Source: UBA3775 sp051877895
GTDB lineage: Bacteria; Bacillota; Clostridia; Lachnospirales; Lachnospiraceae
DNA: 62,550 bases
Reading direction: 5' to 3'
NCBI GenBank assembly: GCA_051877895.1
Contig: JBJEJI010000035.1
Coordinates: forward strand, 1-62,550
Shown here: piece by piece, positions 35,486 through 45,558 of the stretch
Layout: the number at the start of each line of letters is the position of its first letter
How positions within the stretch are numbered: position 1 is the stretch's first letter
Position numbers and translations under genes: made by a program
Notes under the pieces: generated by a model
The model's input: only the letters and a program-made list of their open reading frames with translations
What the model was told of the DNA's origin: nothing
Database searches by the model: none

Positions 35486-36442
35486 TCACATTTCTTTTTC
35501 TGTGGTGGTGTGAAGTGGTTTCTTTTTTCTCAGATAAACAATTCCCACAACAGCACCAATAAACATAATTGCCGCCAAAACCTGGGAAACTGCTATACCT
35601 GTCCCCCACAACAGAAGCTGATCAGAACGTAATCCTTCAATAAAGAATCTAATTAACCCATATCCTCCCACATACATTAAAAACAACTCGCCGTCGGCTT
35701 TTTTATGTCTTGTATATGCCATGATTATGCACAGGAGAATCAGGTTAAAAAAAGATTCATACAGAAATGTAGGATGAACACTAATATAAGTTGCTCCATC
35801 AATAACCACCGCATTATTTCTAATTTCAAGCACCTTTTCAAGTGCCGCAGTTTTTCCTGCATATTCCTCTCTTACAAGCTCTTCGGAATAGGCCGGATTA
35901 AACATCCATGAAGTTTCCTTTACATCCACCAGCATTCTGAAAATACCATCAGTATAGGAACCAAAAGCCTCCCTGTTAAAGAAGTTGCCCCATCTGCCAA
36001 TAATCTGACCTGTAAGAAGTCCCACACAGGCCGTATCTGCAAACAGTCTGAAACTAAGTTTATTTAATCTGGTATAGACAATAGCGCTTGCTACTCCACC
36101 TATTACACCACCATATATTGCCAGTCCGCCGGTACGGAGATTAAAAATCTGAAGAGGGTTTGATGCAAAATCCTCCCATTTAAAGGCAACATAATATAGT
36201 CTTGCACATATAACGGATATAATAATTGCAATAACGGCGAAATCAAGGTACTGTTCCGGATTCTGCTTGGTACGTCTTGCCTGAAAATCCGCTACCAGAT
36301 AACCAAGAATCATTGCAATTCCGATACAGATACCATAATAAGCAACTTTAAACCCAAAAATTTCTATTCCGTTCCCCACATTTTCCAAGGTAATCCCAAG
36401 TCCAGGGAACATTATGTCCGTATTACCACTTAAAAAAAACAT
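35486..36442 (-). CDS. lgt: Prolipoprotein diacylglyceryl transferase
   Basis: Polytopic membrane enzyme that adds diacylglycerol to lipobox cysteines, so it acts on lipoproteins such as the one between sigE and sigG. Signature GRWGNFFNREAFG is at about 167-179, with GGLAIYGGVIGG and HPTFLYES also present; 318 residues with about seven helices. GGAGG precedes the ATG at 36442. It follows ychF with a hairpin in between and ends at a terminator. Confidence 0.96.
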   Translation of the reverse strand: MFFLSGNTDIMFPGLGITLENVGNGIEIFGFKVAYYGICIGIAMILGYLVADFQARRTKQNPEQYLDFAVIAIIISVICARLYYVAFKWEDFASNPLQIFNLRTGGLAIYGGVIGGVASAIVYTRLNKLSFRLFADTACVGLLTGQIIGRWGNFFNREAFGSYTDGIFRMLVDVKETSWMFNPAYSEELVREEYAGKTAALEKVLEIRNNAVVIDGATYISVHPTFLYESFFNLILLCIIMAYTRHKKADGELFLMYVGGYGLIRFFIEGLRSDQLLLWGTGIAVSQVLAAIMFIGAVVGIVYLRKKKPLHTTTEKEM

Positions 36443-36459
36443 TATTTCCTCCGATACAA

Positions 36460-36497
36460 TAAGGCATACTCCGAAACTTATCGAAAAGTATGCCTTA
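36460..36497. other. Stable hairpin between ychF and lgt
   Basis: An 11-bp perfect stem TAAGGCATACT/AGTATGCCTTA with a 16-base loop sits just after the ychF stop and 9 bases before the lgt Shine-Dalgarno. The U-tract is weak (TTATTGTA), so it may be a partial terminator, an attenuator or an mRNA-processing site. Confidence 0.5.
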
Positions 36498-36502
36498 AAA
36501 CA

Positions 36503-37600
36503 TTACACGTTAAATCTGAATAATACAACGTCTCCGTCAGCAACCACATATTCCTTGCCTTCAGAACGAACAAGTCCTTTTTCCTTTGCCTGGTTAAATC
36601 CACCACAGGCAACCAAATTATCATAGCTTACAATTTCTGCACGGATAAATCCTTTTTCAAAATCACTGTGAATTTTTCCGGCAGCCTGTGGAGCCTTGGT
36701 TCCTTTTGTAATGGTCCATGCCTTTGTCTCCTTCGGTCCGGCTGTCAGATAACTGATTAAACCAAGAAGAGAATAACTGGCTTTGATTAACTTTGAAAGA
36801 CCTGATTCGGAAACTCCCAGATCCTCCAGAAATTCAGCCTTTTCTTCATCGTCAAGTTCTGCAATTTCAGCTTCAATTTCCGCACTGATTACGAATGCCT
36901 CAGCGCCATCATTTGCAGCATATTCTCTTACCTTTTGTACATAAGGATTTGAAGCACCATCATCTGCAAGGTCATCTTCCTTTACATTTGCGGCAAAAAT
37001 AACCTTTTTAGAAGTAAGTAGTCCATAGCTTTCAATCAGTGCAGCTTCTTCTTCATCCTCCGGTTCAAAAGATTTTGCCTGTTTTCCGTCTTCAAGATGT
37101 GCTTTAAGCTTTTCACATAAATCATATTCCTTTGCAAGCGCCTTGTCATTATTCTTAGCTCTTGCCACTCTGGAAATTCTTCTTTCAAGCATTTCTATAT
37201 CAGAAAAAACAAGTTCCAGAGTTATGGTTTCTATATCCCTGATTGGATCAATTGAGCCATCAACATGTACTATGTTGGAATCTTCAAAACATCTTACTAC
37301 ATGTACAATTGCATCACACTCACGAATATGTGAAAGGAACTGGTTACCAAGACCTTCTCCCTTGCTTGCTCCCTTTACAAGCCCTGCAATATCAACGAAT
37401 TCAATAACTGCAGGTACTATTTTTTCGGAATTATACATTTCTCCGAGTACATTCAGTCTTTCATCAGGAACAGTTACAACGCCTACATTAGGATCAATTG
37501 TACAGAAAGGGTAATTGGCCATTTCTGCTCCTGCCTTTGTCAGCGAATTAAAAAGTGTACTTTTTCCAACATTCGGAAGTCCAACGATTCCAAGCTTCAT
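36503..37600 (-). CDS. ychF: Ribosome-associated ATPase YchF/OLA1
   Basis: Obg-family P-loop ATPase. GLPNVGKSTLFN at residues 5-16, DIAGLVKGASKGEGLGN (G3 region), a coiled-coil insertion, and the C-terminal TGS-type domain (RAEIVSYDNLVACGG). 365 residues, the usual size. It starts 33 bp after rpe. Known as a redox- and stress-linked ribosome binder in bacteria; no local context narrows this. Confidence 0.96.
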   Translation of the reverse strand: MKLGIVGLPNVGKSTLFNSLTKAGAEMANYPFCTIDPNVGVVTVPDERLNVLGEMYNSEKIVPAVIEFVDIAGLVKGASKGEGLGNQFLSHIRECDAIVHVVRCFEDSNIVHVDGSIDPIRDIETITLELVFSDIEMLERRISRVARAKNNDKALAKEYDLCEKLKAHLEDGKQAKSFEPEDEEEAALIESYGLLTSKKVIFAANVKEDDLADDGASNPYVQKVREYAANDGAEAFVISAEIEAEIAELDDEEKAEFLEDLGVSESGLSKLIKASYSLLGLISYLTAGPKETKAWTITKGTKAPQAAGKIHSDFEKGFIRAEIVSYDNLVACGGFNQAKEKGLVRSEGKEYVVADGDVVLFRFNV

Positions 37601-37633
37601 TTTAAATAATTGCCTCCTGTATTATCCTTACGT

Positions 37634-38284
37634 TTATTTACATTTTTCCAAAAATATCTTAACGTTATCTTCTATATCACCTTTAAATACTGCACTTCCG
37701 GAAACAAGAACATCTGCACCTGCCTCAAGAACCTGTGCTGCATTTTCCAGGGTAATGCCACCATCAACTTCGATTTCAGGTGGATTTTCCAGTTTTGCAG
37801 TCATCTGTTTTAATTCATGTAAACGTTCATAGGTCTGTTCCATAAATTTCTGTCCGCCAAAGCCCGGTTCAACAGACATAATCAAAATCAGATCAACTTT
37901 GTCGAGATAAGGTGCCAGTACACTGACCGGAGTTGCCGGTTTTATGGTTAATCCCACTTTTTTACCATAGAATCTGATTTGTTCAAACACTGCGTTTAAA
38001 TCCTCGCAGGCTTCATAGTGAACGTTTATCAAATCAGCTCCGCTCTCTGCAAACTCTTTTACATAACGGATTGGATCCTGAATCATTAAATGCACGTCAA
38101 AAAACATTCCTGTTTCCTTACGTATTGATTTAATTAATGGCATTCCAAAGGATATGCTGGGCACAAAAAGCCCGTCCATAACATCTACATGCAGATAATC
38201 GGCTCCGGCTTTTTCAAGTGCTGCTATCTGTTCACCAAGCCGGTTGAAATCAGCTGCCAGAATCGATGGAGATAATTTTCCCAT
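37634..38284 (-). CDS. rpe: Ribulose-phosphate 3-epimerase
   Basis: TIM-barrel enzyme of the pentose phosphate pathway. LSPSILAADFNRLGEQ at the N-terminus, HVDVMDGLFVPSISFG with metal-binding His/Asp, MSVEPGFGGQKF (phosphate binding), and EVDGGITLENA are all present. 216 residues. It lies 17 bp after rsgA; the prkC-rsgA-rpe order is widespread in Firmicutes. Confidence 0.97.
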   Translation of the reverse strand: MGKLSPSILAADFNRLGEQIAALEKAGADYLHVDVMDGLFVPSISFGMPLIKSIRKETGMFFDVHLMIQDPIRYVKEFAESGADLINVHYEACEDLNAVFEQIRFYGKKVGLTIKPATPVSVLAPYLDKVDLILIMSVEPGFGGQKFMEQTYERLHELKQMTAKLENPPEIEVDGGITLENAAQVLEAGADVLVSGSAVFKGDIEDNVKIFLEKCK

Positions 38285-38301
38285 ACTCCGCCTCTTTCTT
38301 A

Positions 38302-39192
38302 TCAGTATTTTTTTCTACCTGCTGCTTCCGCATACAGCTTGCAGTAATTATCATACCGCTCTTTAGCGATAAGACCTTCTGCAAGAGCATTTTTTACCGC
38401 ACAATCAGGCTCCTTAATATGGGAACAGCCCACGAATCTGCACTGATCCTCATATTTTACAAATTCCGGATAATATTGCCACAAATCCCCGGCTTCAACA
38501 TCTTCAACATAAAGACTTGAAAATCCCGGAGTATCAAGCAAATAAGTTCCCGGCGAAAGATAAACTAGTTCTGTGTGCCTTGTTGTGTGTTTTCCACGTT
38601 TGATTTTTTCACTTACAGCACCTGTTTCCATTGCTGCTGCCGGCTGAAGATGATTCATAACAGTGGATTTTCCAACCCCGCTGGGACCTGCAAGAACAGT
38701 AGTTTTTCCGTCTAACTGTCTGCGGATTTCCTCCACTCCTATGCCCATAACGGCATTTGCAGTAAGAACGGAATATCCTGCTTTTTCATAAATCTGACGG
38801 AGGCAAGCAGTTTCGCTTTCCTCCGCCAGGTCTGTTTTATTAAAAACAATGATAACAGGCACCTGCTGTTTTTCCATCAAAATCAGGAAACGGTCAAGCA
38901 GATTAAGATGAGGCTCAGGCTGGGCAACTGCAAAAATCACCACTGCCTGATCCACATTGGCAACAGCCGGACGAAGCAGTTGATTTTTTCTGGAATTAAT
39001 TGACTCAATGTTTCCCAGCTTGTTCTCATCATCTATGATTTGTAAAACAACGGAGTCACCCACAAGAGGTTTAATCTTCTGATTTCTGAAAAGCCCTTTA
39101 GCCTTACATTCAATAACTCCTTTGTTTTCCACATAAACATAGTAAAATCCGGCTATTCCCTTTATTATTCGTCCGTTTACGGTTTCACTCAT
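38302..39192 (-). CDS. rsgA: Ribosome small subunit-dependent GTPase RsgA
   Basis: Circularly permuted GTPase for late 30S maturation. An N-terminal OB domain, then G motifs in permuted order: NKTDLAEE (G4), GPSGVGKST (G1), DTPGFS (G3). The C-terminal zinc-binding segment is CRFVGCSHIKEPDC. 296 residues. It lies downstream of the Ser/Thr kinase and phosphatase genes. Confidence 0.97.
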   Translation of the reverse strand: MSETVNGRIIKGIAGFYYVYVENKGVIECKAKGLFRNQKIKPLVGDSVVLQIIDDENKLGNIESINSRKNQLLRPAVANVDQAVVIFAVAQPEPHLNLLDRFLILMEKQQVPVIIVFNKTDLAEESETACLRQIYEKAGYSVLTANAVMGIGVEEIRRQLDGKTTVLAGPSGVGKSTVMNHLQPAAAMETGAVSEKIKRGKHTTRHTELVYLSPGTYLLDTPGFSSLYVEDVEAGDLWQYYPEFVKYEDQCRFVGCSHIKEPDCAVKNALAEGLIAKERYDNYCKLYAEAAGRKKY

Positions 39193-39231
39193 AAATATAC
39201 TCTTATTAATTATGAATTCCTACAAAAAATT

Positions 39232-41331
39232 TTATTCTGTTCCTTCCTCACCCGGGTCCTCAGTAATGATCGGTTCAGGCTCTTCGGTGATTTCCGGTTC
39301 CGGTGTCGGAGTCGGTGTATTCTCAGGTGTCGGAGTCGGTGTGGAAGTTGCCACCGGTTCTTTTCCCTTGGATATAGTCAGGGTAATGGTTGAACCTCTG
39401 TCTGCAGTAGAATCAGACGATACACTCTGTGAAATTACAAGACCGCTGTTTACTGTGTCAGAATACTCAGCTTTAATTTCAACCTTAAATCCTTTAGAAG
39501 TAAGAGCCTTTTCAGCATCGGCCTGGGCAATATTCTTTACATCAGGTACAGTTACGATTTCAGAGGAAAGATAAACTGTTATCTCATCACCCTTATTGAT
39601 TTTCTCACCTACGGCAGGTTCTGTTCTTACAACAACTCCGGCCTGTTCTGTACTGTAATCATTTTCCAGATCATATTCGAACTTAAAGGTAAAGGAATCT
39701 CCATACTGAGTTTCCACCATTGATTTACTGAAAGCAGATGATGTGAGATCCGGTACTGTAAGCTGTTCCGGTCCTATACTGTAGGTAAGAACAATGTGTT
39801 CATCAAGGGCAATAAGCTCGCCTTCCTTTACACTCTGTTCAATAACGGTATTGAGTGGTTCATCAGTATGTTCTTCACTAGGTTCAAATGATACGGTAAT
39901 ATCAGGTGACAGCTGTGTTGTCAGCAATGTCTTTGCTTCCTGATAGTTAAGTCCGGTAACATCAATCATGATTACCTGATCAATTGGCTTTGCACCTTTA
40001 CTGATTACAACAATCAGGTTGTTTGATTCATAGTAAAGACTTACAATGTGATCCATGTCAACATTTTCATTAAACTCATATCTGGTGCTGAAATCTCCGA
40101 TATTGTAATCATTTTTCAGTCTCTCTGTTAACTGTTCAAGAGTATAATCTCCGTTAAGCAGTTTATTAATATCTGCATTGGTAAGTTTAACAACCTCTTC
40201 CTGTGCCGGATCGTTGTTATTATTTCCAAAAACATTCAGGTTTTTTACCACAAAGAAGATGATCACAGCAAGGAAAAGTGCAACTAAAACAATACTTCCA
40301 ATCACAATGATTTTTTCAGTCTTGGAATTTACGGAATCAAGTTCATCATCTTCATCATCTTCCAGCTGTTCATAGTCATCTTCATCAAAATCCTGATCTG
40401 CATGAGACTGACTCTTTATAGTTTCCATTTCTTCCCTTGTCATGTTAATGGTCGGGGAATCATTAACCACTGCCGAACTCATTTTTACGAAATCGCCGGT
40501 AGGATTTAAAATTGCAGCCTTTAAGTCTCTGATAAGTTCGGATGCAGAGAAATATCTTCTTTCCGGTTTCTTCTGCATACACTTTACAACAATCTTTTCA
40601 ATGGAAGGTGTAACGTCCGGATTAAGTTCATGAAGCGGAGTTGCCTCACCCTGAATGTGAAGAAGTGCAACAGAAACGTTATTATCTCCGGTAAACGGTA
40701 CCTTTCCTGCAAGCATTTCATATATTGTTACACCCAGAGAATAGATGTCACTTCTTTCATCGCTGAAGCCACCTCTTGCCTGTTCCGGTGATAAATAATG
40801 AACAGAGCCGACAGGAGCCTGGTTAATGGTGTTTGTACTGGTTCCGAATGTTGCTCTTGCAATACCGAAATCTGTTACCTTTACTTTTCCTTCTCTGGAA
40901 ATAATAATATTCTGTGGCTTAATGTCACGATGAACCACATGATTTGCATGTGCCGCATCAAGACCCTGGGCAATCTGAATTGCTATACCTACAGCTTCCT
41001 TAACCTCAAGCCTACCCTTCTTTTCAATAAACCTTTTCAGAGTAATTCCCTCAATAAGTTCCATTACTATGTAGTAGAGGTCACCATCATTTCCTACATC
41101 GTAAACACTTACAATGTTCGGATGAGTAAGTCCTGCACAGGACTGAGCCTCCTGACGAAACTTCTCCACGATTTTGTGATCTCCGGCAAAACTCTGTTTT
41201 AAAATTTTGATTGCAACAAAGCGATTAAGTCTGTGATCCTTTGCCTTGTACACATCTGCACTTCCACCCGAACCGATATTCGCGATTATTTCATAACGCT
41301 CACTAATAAACAATCCCGATCTCACAGCCAT
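39232..41331 (-). CDS. prkC: Membrane Ser/Thr protein kinase with PASTA domains
   Basis: Sensor kinase of the PknB/PrkC type that responds to peptidoglycan fragments and controls growth, division or germination. The cytosolic kinase domain (10-270) has GSGGSADVYKAKD, VAIKILK, VVHRDIKPQN and DFG. One membrane helix is near 345-367. Outside are three clear PASTA repeats plus one degenerate one ahead of them; the clear ones include TVPDLTSSAFSK and TVPDVKNIAQADAEKAL. A Thr/Pro/Glu tail follows. 699 residues. It is paired with the PP2C phosphatase gene immediately upstream, 43 bp away. Confidence 0.95.
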   Translation of the reverse strand: MAVRSGLFISERYEIIANIGSGGSADVYKAKDHRLNRFVAIKILKQSFAGDHKIVEKFRQEAQSCAGLTHPNIVSVYDVGNDGDLYYIVMELIEGITLKRFIEKKGRLEVKEAVGIAIQIAQGLDAAHANHVVHRDIKPQNIIISREGKVKVTDFGIARATFGTSTNTINQAPVGSVHYLSPEQARGGFSDERSDIYSLGVTIYEMLAGKVPFTGDNNVSVALLHIQGEATPLHELNPDVTPSIEKIVVKCMQKKPERRYFSASELIRDLKAAILNPTGDFVKMSSAVVNDSPTINMTREEMETIKSQSHADQDFDEDDYEQLEDDEDDELDSVNSKTEKIIVIGSIVLVALFLAVIIFFVVKNLNVFGNNNNDPAQEEVVKLTNADINKLLNGDYTLEQLTERLKNDYNIGDFSTRYEFNENVDMDHIVSLYYESNNLIVVISKGAKPIDQVIMIDVTGLNYQEAKTLLTTQLSPDITVSFEPSEEHTDEPLNTVIEQSVKEGELIALDEHIVLTYSIGPEQLTVPDLTSSAFSKSMVETQYGDSFTFKFEYDLENDYSTEQAGVVVRTEPAVGEKINKGDEITVYLSSEIVTVPDVKNIAQADAEKALTSKGFKVEIKAEYSDTVNSGLVISQSVSSDSTADRGSTITLTISKGKEPVATSTPTPTPENTPTPTPEPEITEEPEPIITEDPGEEGTE

Positions 41332-41374
41332 ATTTGTACACGTCCTTTCCGGCTATTCGCCTGTTTAAATCTTT

Positions 41375-42100
41375 TCAGATTTTAATTAGTATTAATGTAA
41401 TATTGTCTTTACCGCCATTTTCATTGGCAAGTACAATCATTTTTTCGGCAATATCACTTACTTCCTCATATTCATTGACGACTTTTAACATTTCAGATTC
41501 ATCAAGCATATCAGAAAGTCCGTCAGAACACAACAGGCAATAATTACCTGGTTTTACTCTGACTCTGTAAAAGTCAGGAGAAACAACATTTCTTGTACTG
41601 ATCGCCCGAAGGACAACATTCTTCTGCGGATGAAATCTTGCTTCTTCTTTTTTTATTTCCCCATTGCGCACCATCTCTGCTACGAGTGAATGATCCCTGG
41701 TTATCTGTTTTACGGAATCATCATCTATTAAGTATAACCTACTATCCCCTATATTTGCAACAAGAAGATTATTATCTTCATCTATGGAAGCAAGTACAAA
41801 GGTGGTTCCCATGCCTTCAAGCTCTTTCATGTTCATGGCTTTTGCAATTAATTCTTCATTACTCTGCTTAATTGACTCTTCAATTGCCTGAATCGGTGTA
41901 CGCTGTGAACTGGTACGCATATGTGTAACAAAGCTGTCTACCACAGTTCTTGAAGCGATGTCTCCTGCATTATGTCCGCCCATACCGTCTGCTACAATAA
42001 AACAGTTTGGCAGCAATCCGATGGGTTCCTCACTGCAGAGAAAAGCGTCCTGATTCATAGTCCTTTTTATTCCTGTATCAGTTACTGCATATGCTTTCAT
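41375..42100 (-). CDS. prpC: PP2C-family Ser/Thr protein phosphatase
   Basis: Metal-dependent phosphatase that reverses PrkC phosphorylation. Motifs: TDTGIKRTMNQDAF, VADGMGGHNAGDIAS, ANIGDSRLYLI, DHSLVAEMV, LLCSDGLSD and GGKDNITLILI. The ATG at 42100 follows GGAGAAGG; the frame is open to 42130 but without an RBS. The start overlaps the rlmN end by 23 bp. The rlmN-prpC-prkC-rsgA-rpe order is a conserved Firmicutes block. Confidence 0.95.
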   Translation of the reverse strand: MKAYAVTDTGIKRTMNQDAFLCSEEPIGLLPNCFIVADGMGGHNAGDIASRTVVDSFVTHMRTSSQRTPIQAIEESIKQSNEELIAKAMNMKELEGMGTTFVLASIDEDNNLLVANIGDSRLYLIDDDSVKQITRDHSLVAEMVRNGEIKKEEARFHPQKNVVLRAISTRNVVSPDFYRVRVKPGNYCLLCSDGLSDMLDESEMLKVVNEYEEVSDIAEKMIVLANENGGKDNITLILIKI

Positions 42101-43145
42101 GAGTTCCTTCTCCTTTCCTGTTCTCTTCATAACTTCTTCTCAACTGCCCACAGGCAGCATCAATATCCGCTCCCATTTCTCTTCTTATAGTAACATTTAT
42201 TCCTTTTTTTTCAAGCATTTGTTGAAATTGTAATACATTTGTAATTTCTGAGCGCCTAAAGTCACGCTCCTTTATAGGATTTACCGGTATGAGATTTACA
42301 TGGGCATTACAATTTTTTAAAAGAGCAGCCAACCCGGTGGCATCCGCCTCTGAATCATTAACACCCTTTATCAGACTGTATTCAAAGCTCAGCCTCCTGC
42401 CGGTTTTCTTAAAATATACATTGCACGCATCCAAAAGTTCTTTTATTGGATAGCTTTTTGCCACAGGCATAATCTCTTTGCGCTTATCATCATTGTATGC
42501 ATGAAGCGAAATTGCCAGTGTAATATTAAGTTTTAAATCTGCCAGTTTAAGTATACCCGGCACAAGTCCGCAGGTTGAAAGAGTTATGTTTCTCTGACTT
42601 ATATTTAGTCCATTTTCATCGGAAATCATTGAAATAAAACGAACTACAGTATCAAAATTGTCCAGAGGTTCTCCACTACCCATAATAACCACATTTGAAA
42701 CCCTTTCCCCTGTTTCCCTGGTAATGGCATATACCTGTTCAAGCATTTCACCCGGAGTCAGATTTCTGACCAGTCCTCCTATGGTAGAAGCACAGAAACG
42801 GCAACCCATTCTACAGCCCATCTGCGAACTGATGCACACTGAATTTCCATGTTTGTATTTCATCCAGACGCTTTCGATTGCGTTTCCATCCTTTAATCCA
42901 AAAAGAAATTTTTTGGTATCTCCCTTTTTTGACTCAAGACAGGCAAGCACCTTTAAATCTGTATATTCAGTATTGTTTTTCAGAAACTCTCGCATGTTTC
43001 CCGGAATGTTATTCATTTCGTCATAGCCACGTACCAGCTGTACATGCATCCACCGGTACAACTGCTCTGCACGATATTTCGGAAAGCCGTTTGAAACAAC
43101 ATATTCGGTCAGTTCCGTCTTGTTCAGTGATTTAATATCCGTCAT
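42078..43145 (-). CDS. rlmN: Dual-specificity 23S rRNA/tRNA methyltransferase RlmN
   Basis: Radical-SAM enzyme that methylates C2 of adenosine in 23S rRNA and some tRNAs. The radical-SAM triad is CRMGCRFC, with GEPLDNFD, SLHAYNDDKR and the C-terminal catalytic cysteine in DIDAACGQLR. 355 residues. It lies between rsmB and prpC, forming a translation and signalling block. Confidence 0.97.
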   Translation of the reverse strand: MTDIKSLNKTELTEYVVSNGFPKYRAEQLYRWMHVQLVRGYDEMNNIPGNMREFLKNNTEYTDLKVLACLESKKGDTKKFLFGLKDGNAIESVWMKYKHGNSVCISSQMGCRMGCRFCASTIGGLVRNLTPGEMLEQVYAITRETGERVSNVVIMGSGEPLDNFDTVVRFISMISDENGLNISQRNITLSTCGLVPGILKLADLKLNITLAISLHAYNDDKRKEIMPVAKSYPIKELLDACNVYFKKTGRRLSFEYSLIKGVNDSEADATGLAALLKNCNAHVNLIPVNPIKERDFRRSEITNVLQFQQMLEKKGINVTIRREMGADIDAACGQLRRSYEENRKGEGTHESICSN

Positions 43146-43204
43146 GGAAATCTCAATTCTCCATTCTATAATCTTAACCGCCCTTCTGCGGCTAATCCTT
43201 TATA

Positions 43205-44560
43205 TTACTGTTTTGCCTGCTTCTTTCGAAACAGGGCGATATAAAATCCATCATGTCTCTCATCCGGAAGCAGTTGCAGCCGGTTCGGAGCCTTCAGGTA
43301 TTGTTTAAATACATCACTTATTCTGTCTTCAAAACCATATGGTTCAAAGCCAAGCTCAGAAATATAATCTGCATTGGCTTCATTTTCTGCCTTTGCCACA
43401 GTACATGTACTGTATGCAAGAAAACCTCCCGGTTTAACATAGGAAACTGCATTTTTTAGAATTTCCCTCTGCAGCACCGCCAGACTTTCAATATCCTCAG
43501 GCTTTGTCTTATATTTAATATCAGGCTTTCTGCCAATAACCCCAAGTCCGGAGCAGGGAAGATCTGCAATGACAAGATCATATTTTTCTACATCATCTTT
43601 ATTTTCTACCGTTGCATCTGCCACACGGGTATTTACATTATTAATACCTGTTCTTATTATGGTTTCATGAATTAATTCCACTTTGTTTTCTGTCAAATCT
43701 CCTGCCGTTACCCTGCAATCGGGAAATCTGTCAGCACAGTGTATTGTTTTACCACCCGGAGCCGCACACAAGTCCAGAATTTCACCGGAAATCATTTCCG
43801 GCAGAAGCTCTACAGCCAGCATTGAACTTAAATCCTGTACAATAATATATCCTTTTTTATAGGCTTCCAGTGATGCAACGTGACATGGACTCAATATTTT
43901 ATATCCACTTTCCACATCATTTATTTTTTCTATTTCAACGCTATCAGTTTCAAAGGTTTCAAACAACTGCTGCTCACTAATTTTCTGTCTCAATCTATAT
44001 ATCGTAAGTGGTTTTCTGTCAAAAGAAGAAGACAGAAGCTTTTCCGCTCTTTCCTCACCACATTCATTACAATAATGAGAAACCAGCCACTGAGGGCATG
44101 AATAACGGATACTGAGTTTTTCGGTAATATTGAGATTTTCAAGTTCACTGTCAAGAAATGCTTCAACGTCGGGAATATTACGAAACATTCCTCTCAACAC
44201 ACCATTTACAAAACCTTTAAGTCCTGAAAAACCTCTTTTACATGCCAGCTTTACTGTTTCATTGCAGGCTGCTGATTTCGGAACCGACATATAGTAAGCC
44301 TGATAAACGCCCATTGCAAGCATAATCCGAAGTGCCGGTTTGATTTTTCCCACCGGTCTTCCCGCCTGTTTTTCTATAAGGTACATAAGTGTAAGATAGC
44401 GCTCATTTACCCCATTTACAAGTCCGGCTACAAAGGACTTGTTTATTTCAGGATACTTTTTATCACAGCTATCCAGCGCATTTTTCAATGTAATATGGCT
44501 TAGTTCACCATCAACATGGATACGATAAAGTGTATCATAGCAAAGTTCACGCTCAGTCAT
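43205..44560 (-). CDS. rsmB: 16S rRNA (cytosine(967)-C5)-methyltransferase RsmB
   Basis: The N-terminal NusB-like RNA-binding domain (about 1-140) is followed by the SAM methyltransferase fold with DLCAAPGGKT, the catalytic cysteines in ADLPCSGLG and YSTCT. 451 residues from the ATG at 44560, which follows a GGGGGG stretch; the longer frame to 44596 has no RBS. It is placed 28 bp after fmt, the def-fmt-rsmB arrangement common in bacteria. Confidence 0.95.
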   Translation of the reverse strand: MTERELCYDTLYRIHVDGELSHITLKNALDSCDKKYPEINKSFVAGLVNGVNERYLTLMYLIEKQAGRPVGKIKPALRIMLAMGVYQAYYMSVPKSAACNETVKLACKRGFSGLKGFVNGVLRGMFRNIPDVEAFLDSELENLNITEKLSIRYSCPQWLVSHYCNECGEERAEKLLSSSFDRKPLTIYRLRQKISEQQLFETFETDSVEIEKINDVESGYKILSPCHVASLEAYKKGYIIVQDLSSMLAVELLPEMISGEILDLCAAPGGKTIHCADRFPDCRVTAGDLTENKVELIHETIIRTGINNVNTRVADATVENKDDVEKYDLVIADLPCSGLGVIGRKPDIKYKTKPEDIESLAVLQREILKNAVSYVKPGGFLAYSTCTVAKAENEANADYISELGFEPYGFEDRISDVFKQYLKAPNRLQLLPDERHDGFYIALFRKKQAKQ

Positions 44561-44588
44561 GCTGCCCCCCTTAAAGGTTCTGCTTATA

Positions 44589-45518
44589 TTACTCAAAACG
44601 TTTTCCGTACAGGTCGTTACCTCTTAAAAACTCTCCTGCCGTCATGGCACGTTTTCCTTCCGCCTGTAAAGAAAGTACTCTTAATCCACCTGTTCCGGCT
44701 GCAATATAAAAGCCCTCTTTATCAATGCCGTAAACCTCTCCCGGTTTATAACCGGAATTATGGTCGGTCACCATACAATCCCATATTTTAATCATTTTGC
44801 CGTCAAGGAAAGTATATGCACTTGGCCACGGATTCAGGCCTCTTATTAGTCTGTCAATTTCCACTGCAGATTTTGTAAAATCTATTCTGCCCATCTTTTT
44901 ATTAAGCATGTAAGCATAGTGTGTTGTAGTCACACCCTGTGGAATACGTTTTGCAGTACCCTCCTTAATCTGATTAAGAGCTTCAAGAAGGGCTTCAAGA
45001 CCTGCCTCTGCCAGTTTATCATGAAGTGTCCCTCCTGTTTCGTCAACGGCAACCCGGATTTCTTTTTTGAGAATAATATCTCCGGTATCAAGACCTTCAT
45101 CCATCTGCATAATGGTAACACCTGTGGTCTCTTCTCCGTCTAAAATTGCCCATTGAATAGGTGCCGCTCCCCTGTACTTCGGCAACAGGGATGCATGTAC
45201 GTTAATACAGCCGTGGGGAGTAAGCTCCAGAATTTCTTTTGATAAAATCTGACCAAAAGCAGCAACAATAATAATATCTGCCTCAAACTGCTTAAGGTAT
45301 TCCACACATTCCGGGTTTTTAATTTTTTCCGGCTGATAAACAGGGATATCTTCCTCTAAAGCAACTTTTTTTACATCCGACATTGCCATTTCTTTCCCCC
45401 TGCCCTTCGGACGGTCAGGCTGGGTAACAGCAAGAACCACTTCATCCTCACCCTGTTTAATTATGCCTTTAAGGATTACAGCCGCAATTTCCGGCGTGCC
45501 CATATAAATAATTTTCAT
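44589..45518 (-). CDS. fmt: Methionyl-tRNA formyltransferase
   Basis: Formylates initiator Met-tRNA. N-terminal MKIIYMGTPEIAA, the formyl-transfer core HASLLPKYRGAAPIQWAI with its catalytic His, DTGDI, and a C-terminal OB-like domain (about 205-309). RBS GGAGGAGG lies before the ATG. It acts in sequence with the peptide deformylase encoded just upstream. Confidence 0.97.
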   Translation of the reverse strand: MKIIYMGTPEIAAVILKGIIKQGEDEVVLAVTQPDRPKGRGKEMAMSDVKKVALEEDIPVYQPEKIKNPECVEYLKQFEADIIIVAAFGQILSKEILELTPHGCINVHASLLPKYRGAAPIQWAILDGEETTGVTIMQMDEGLDTGDIILKKEIRVAVDETGGTLHDKLAEAGLEALLEALNQIKEGTAKRIPQGVTTTHYAYMLNKKMGRIDFTKSAVEIDRLIRGLNPWPSAYTFLDGKMIKIWDCMVTDHNSGYKPGEVYGIDKEGFYIAAGTGGLRVLSLQAEGKRAMTAGEFLRGNDLYGKRFE

Positions 45519-45558
45519 ATCTGTTCCTCCTCCCGGAATAAATCTTTACATCCTTCCT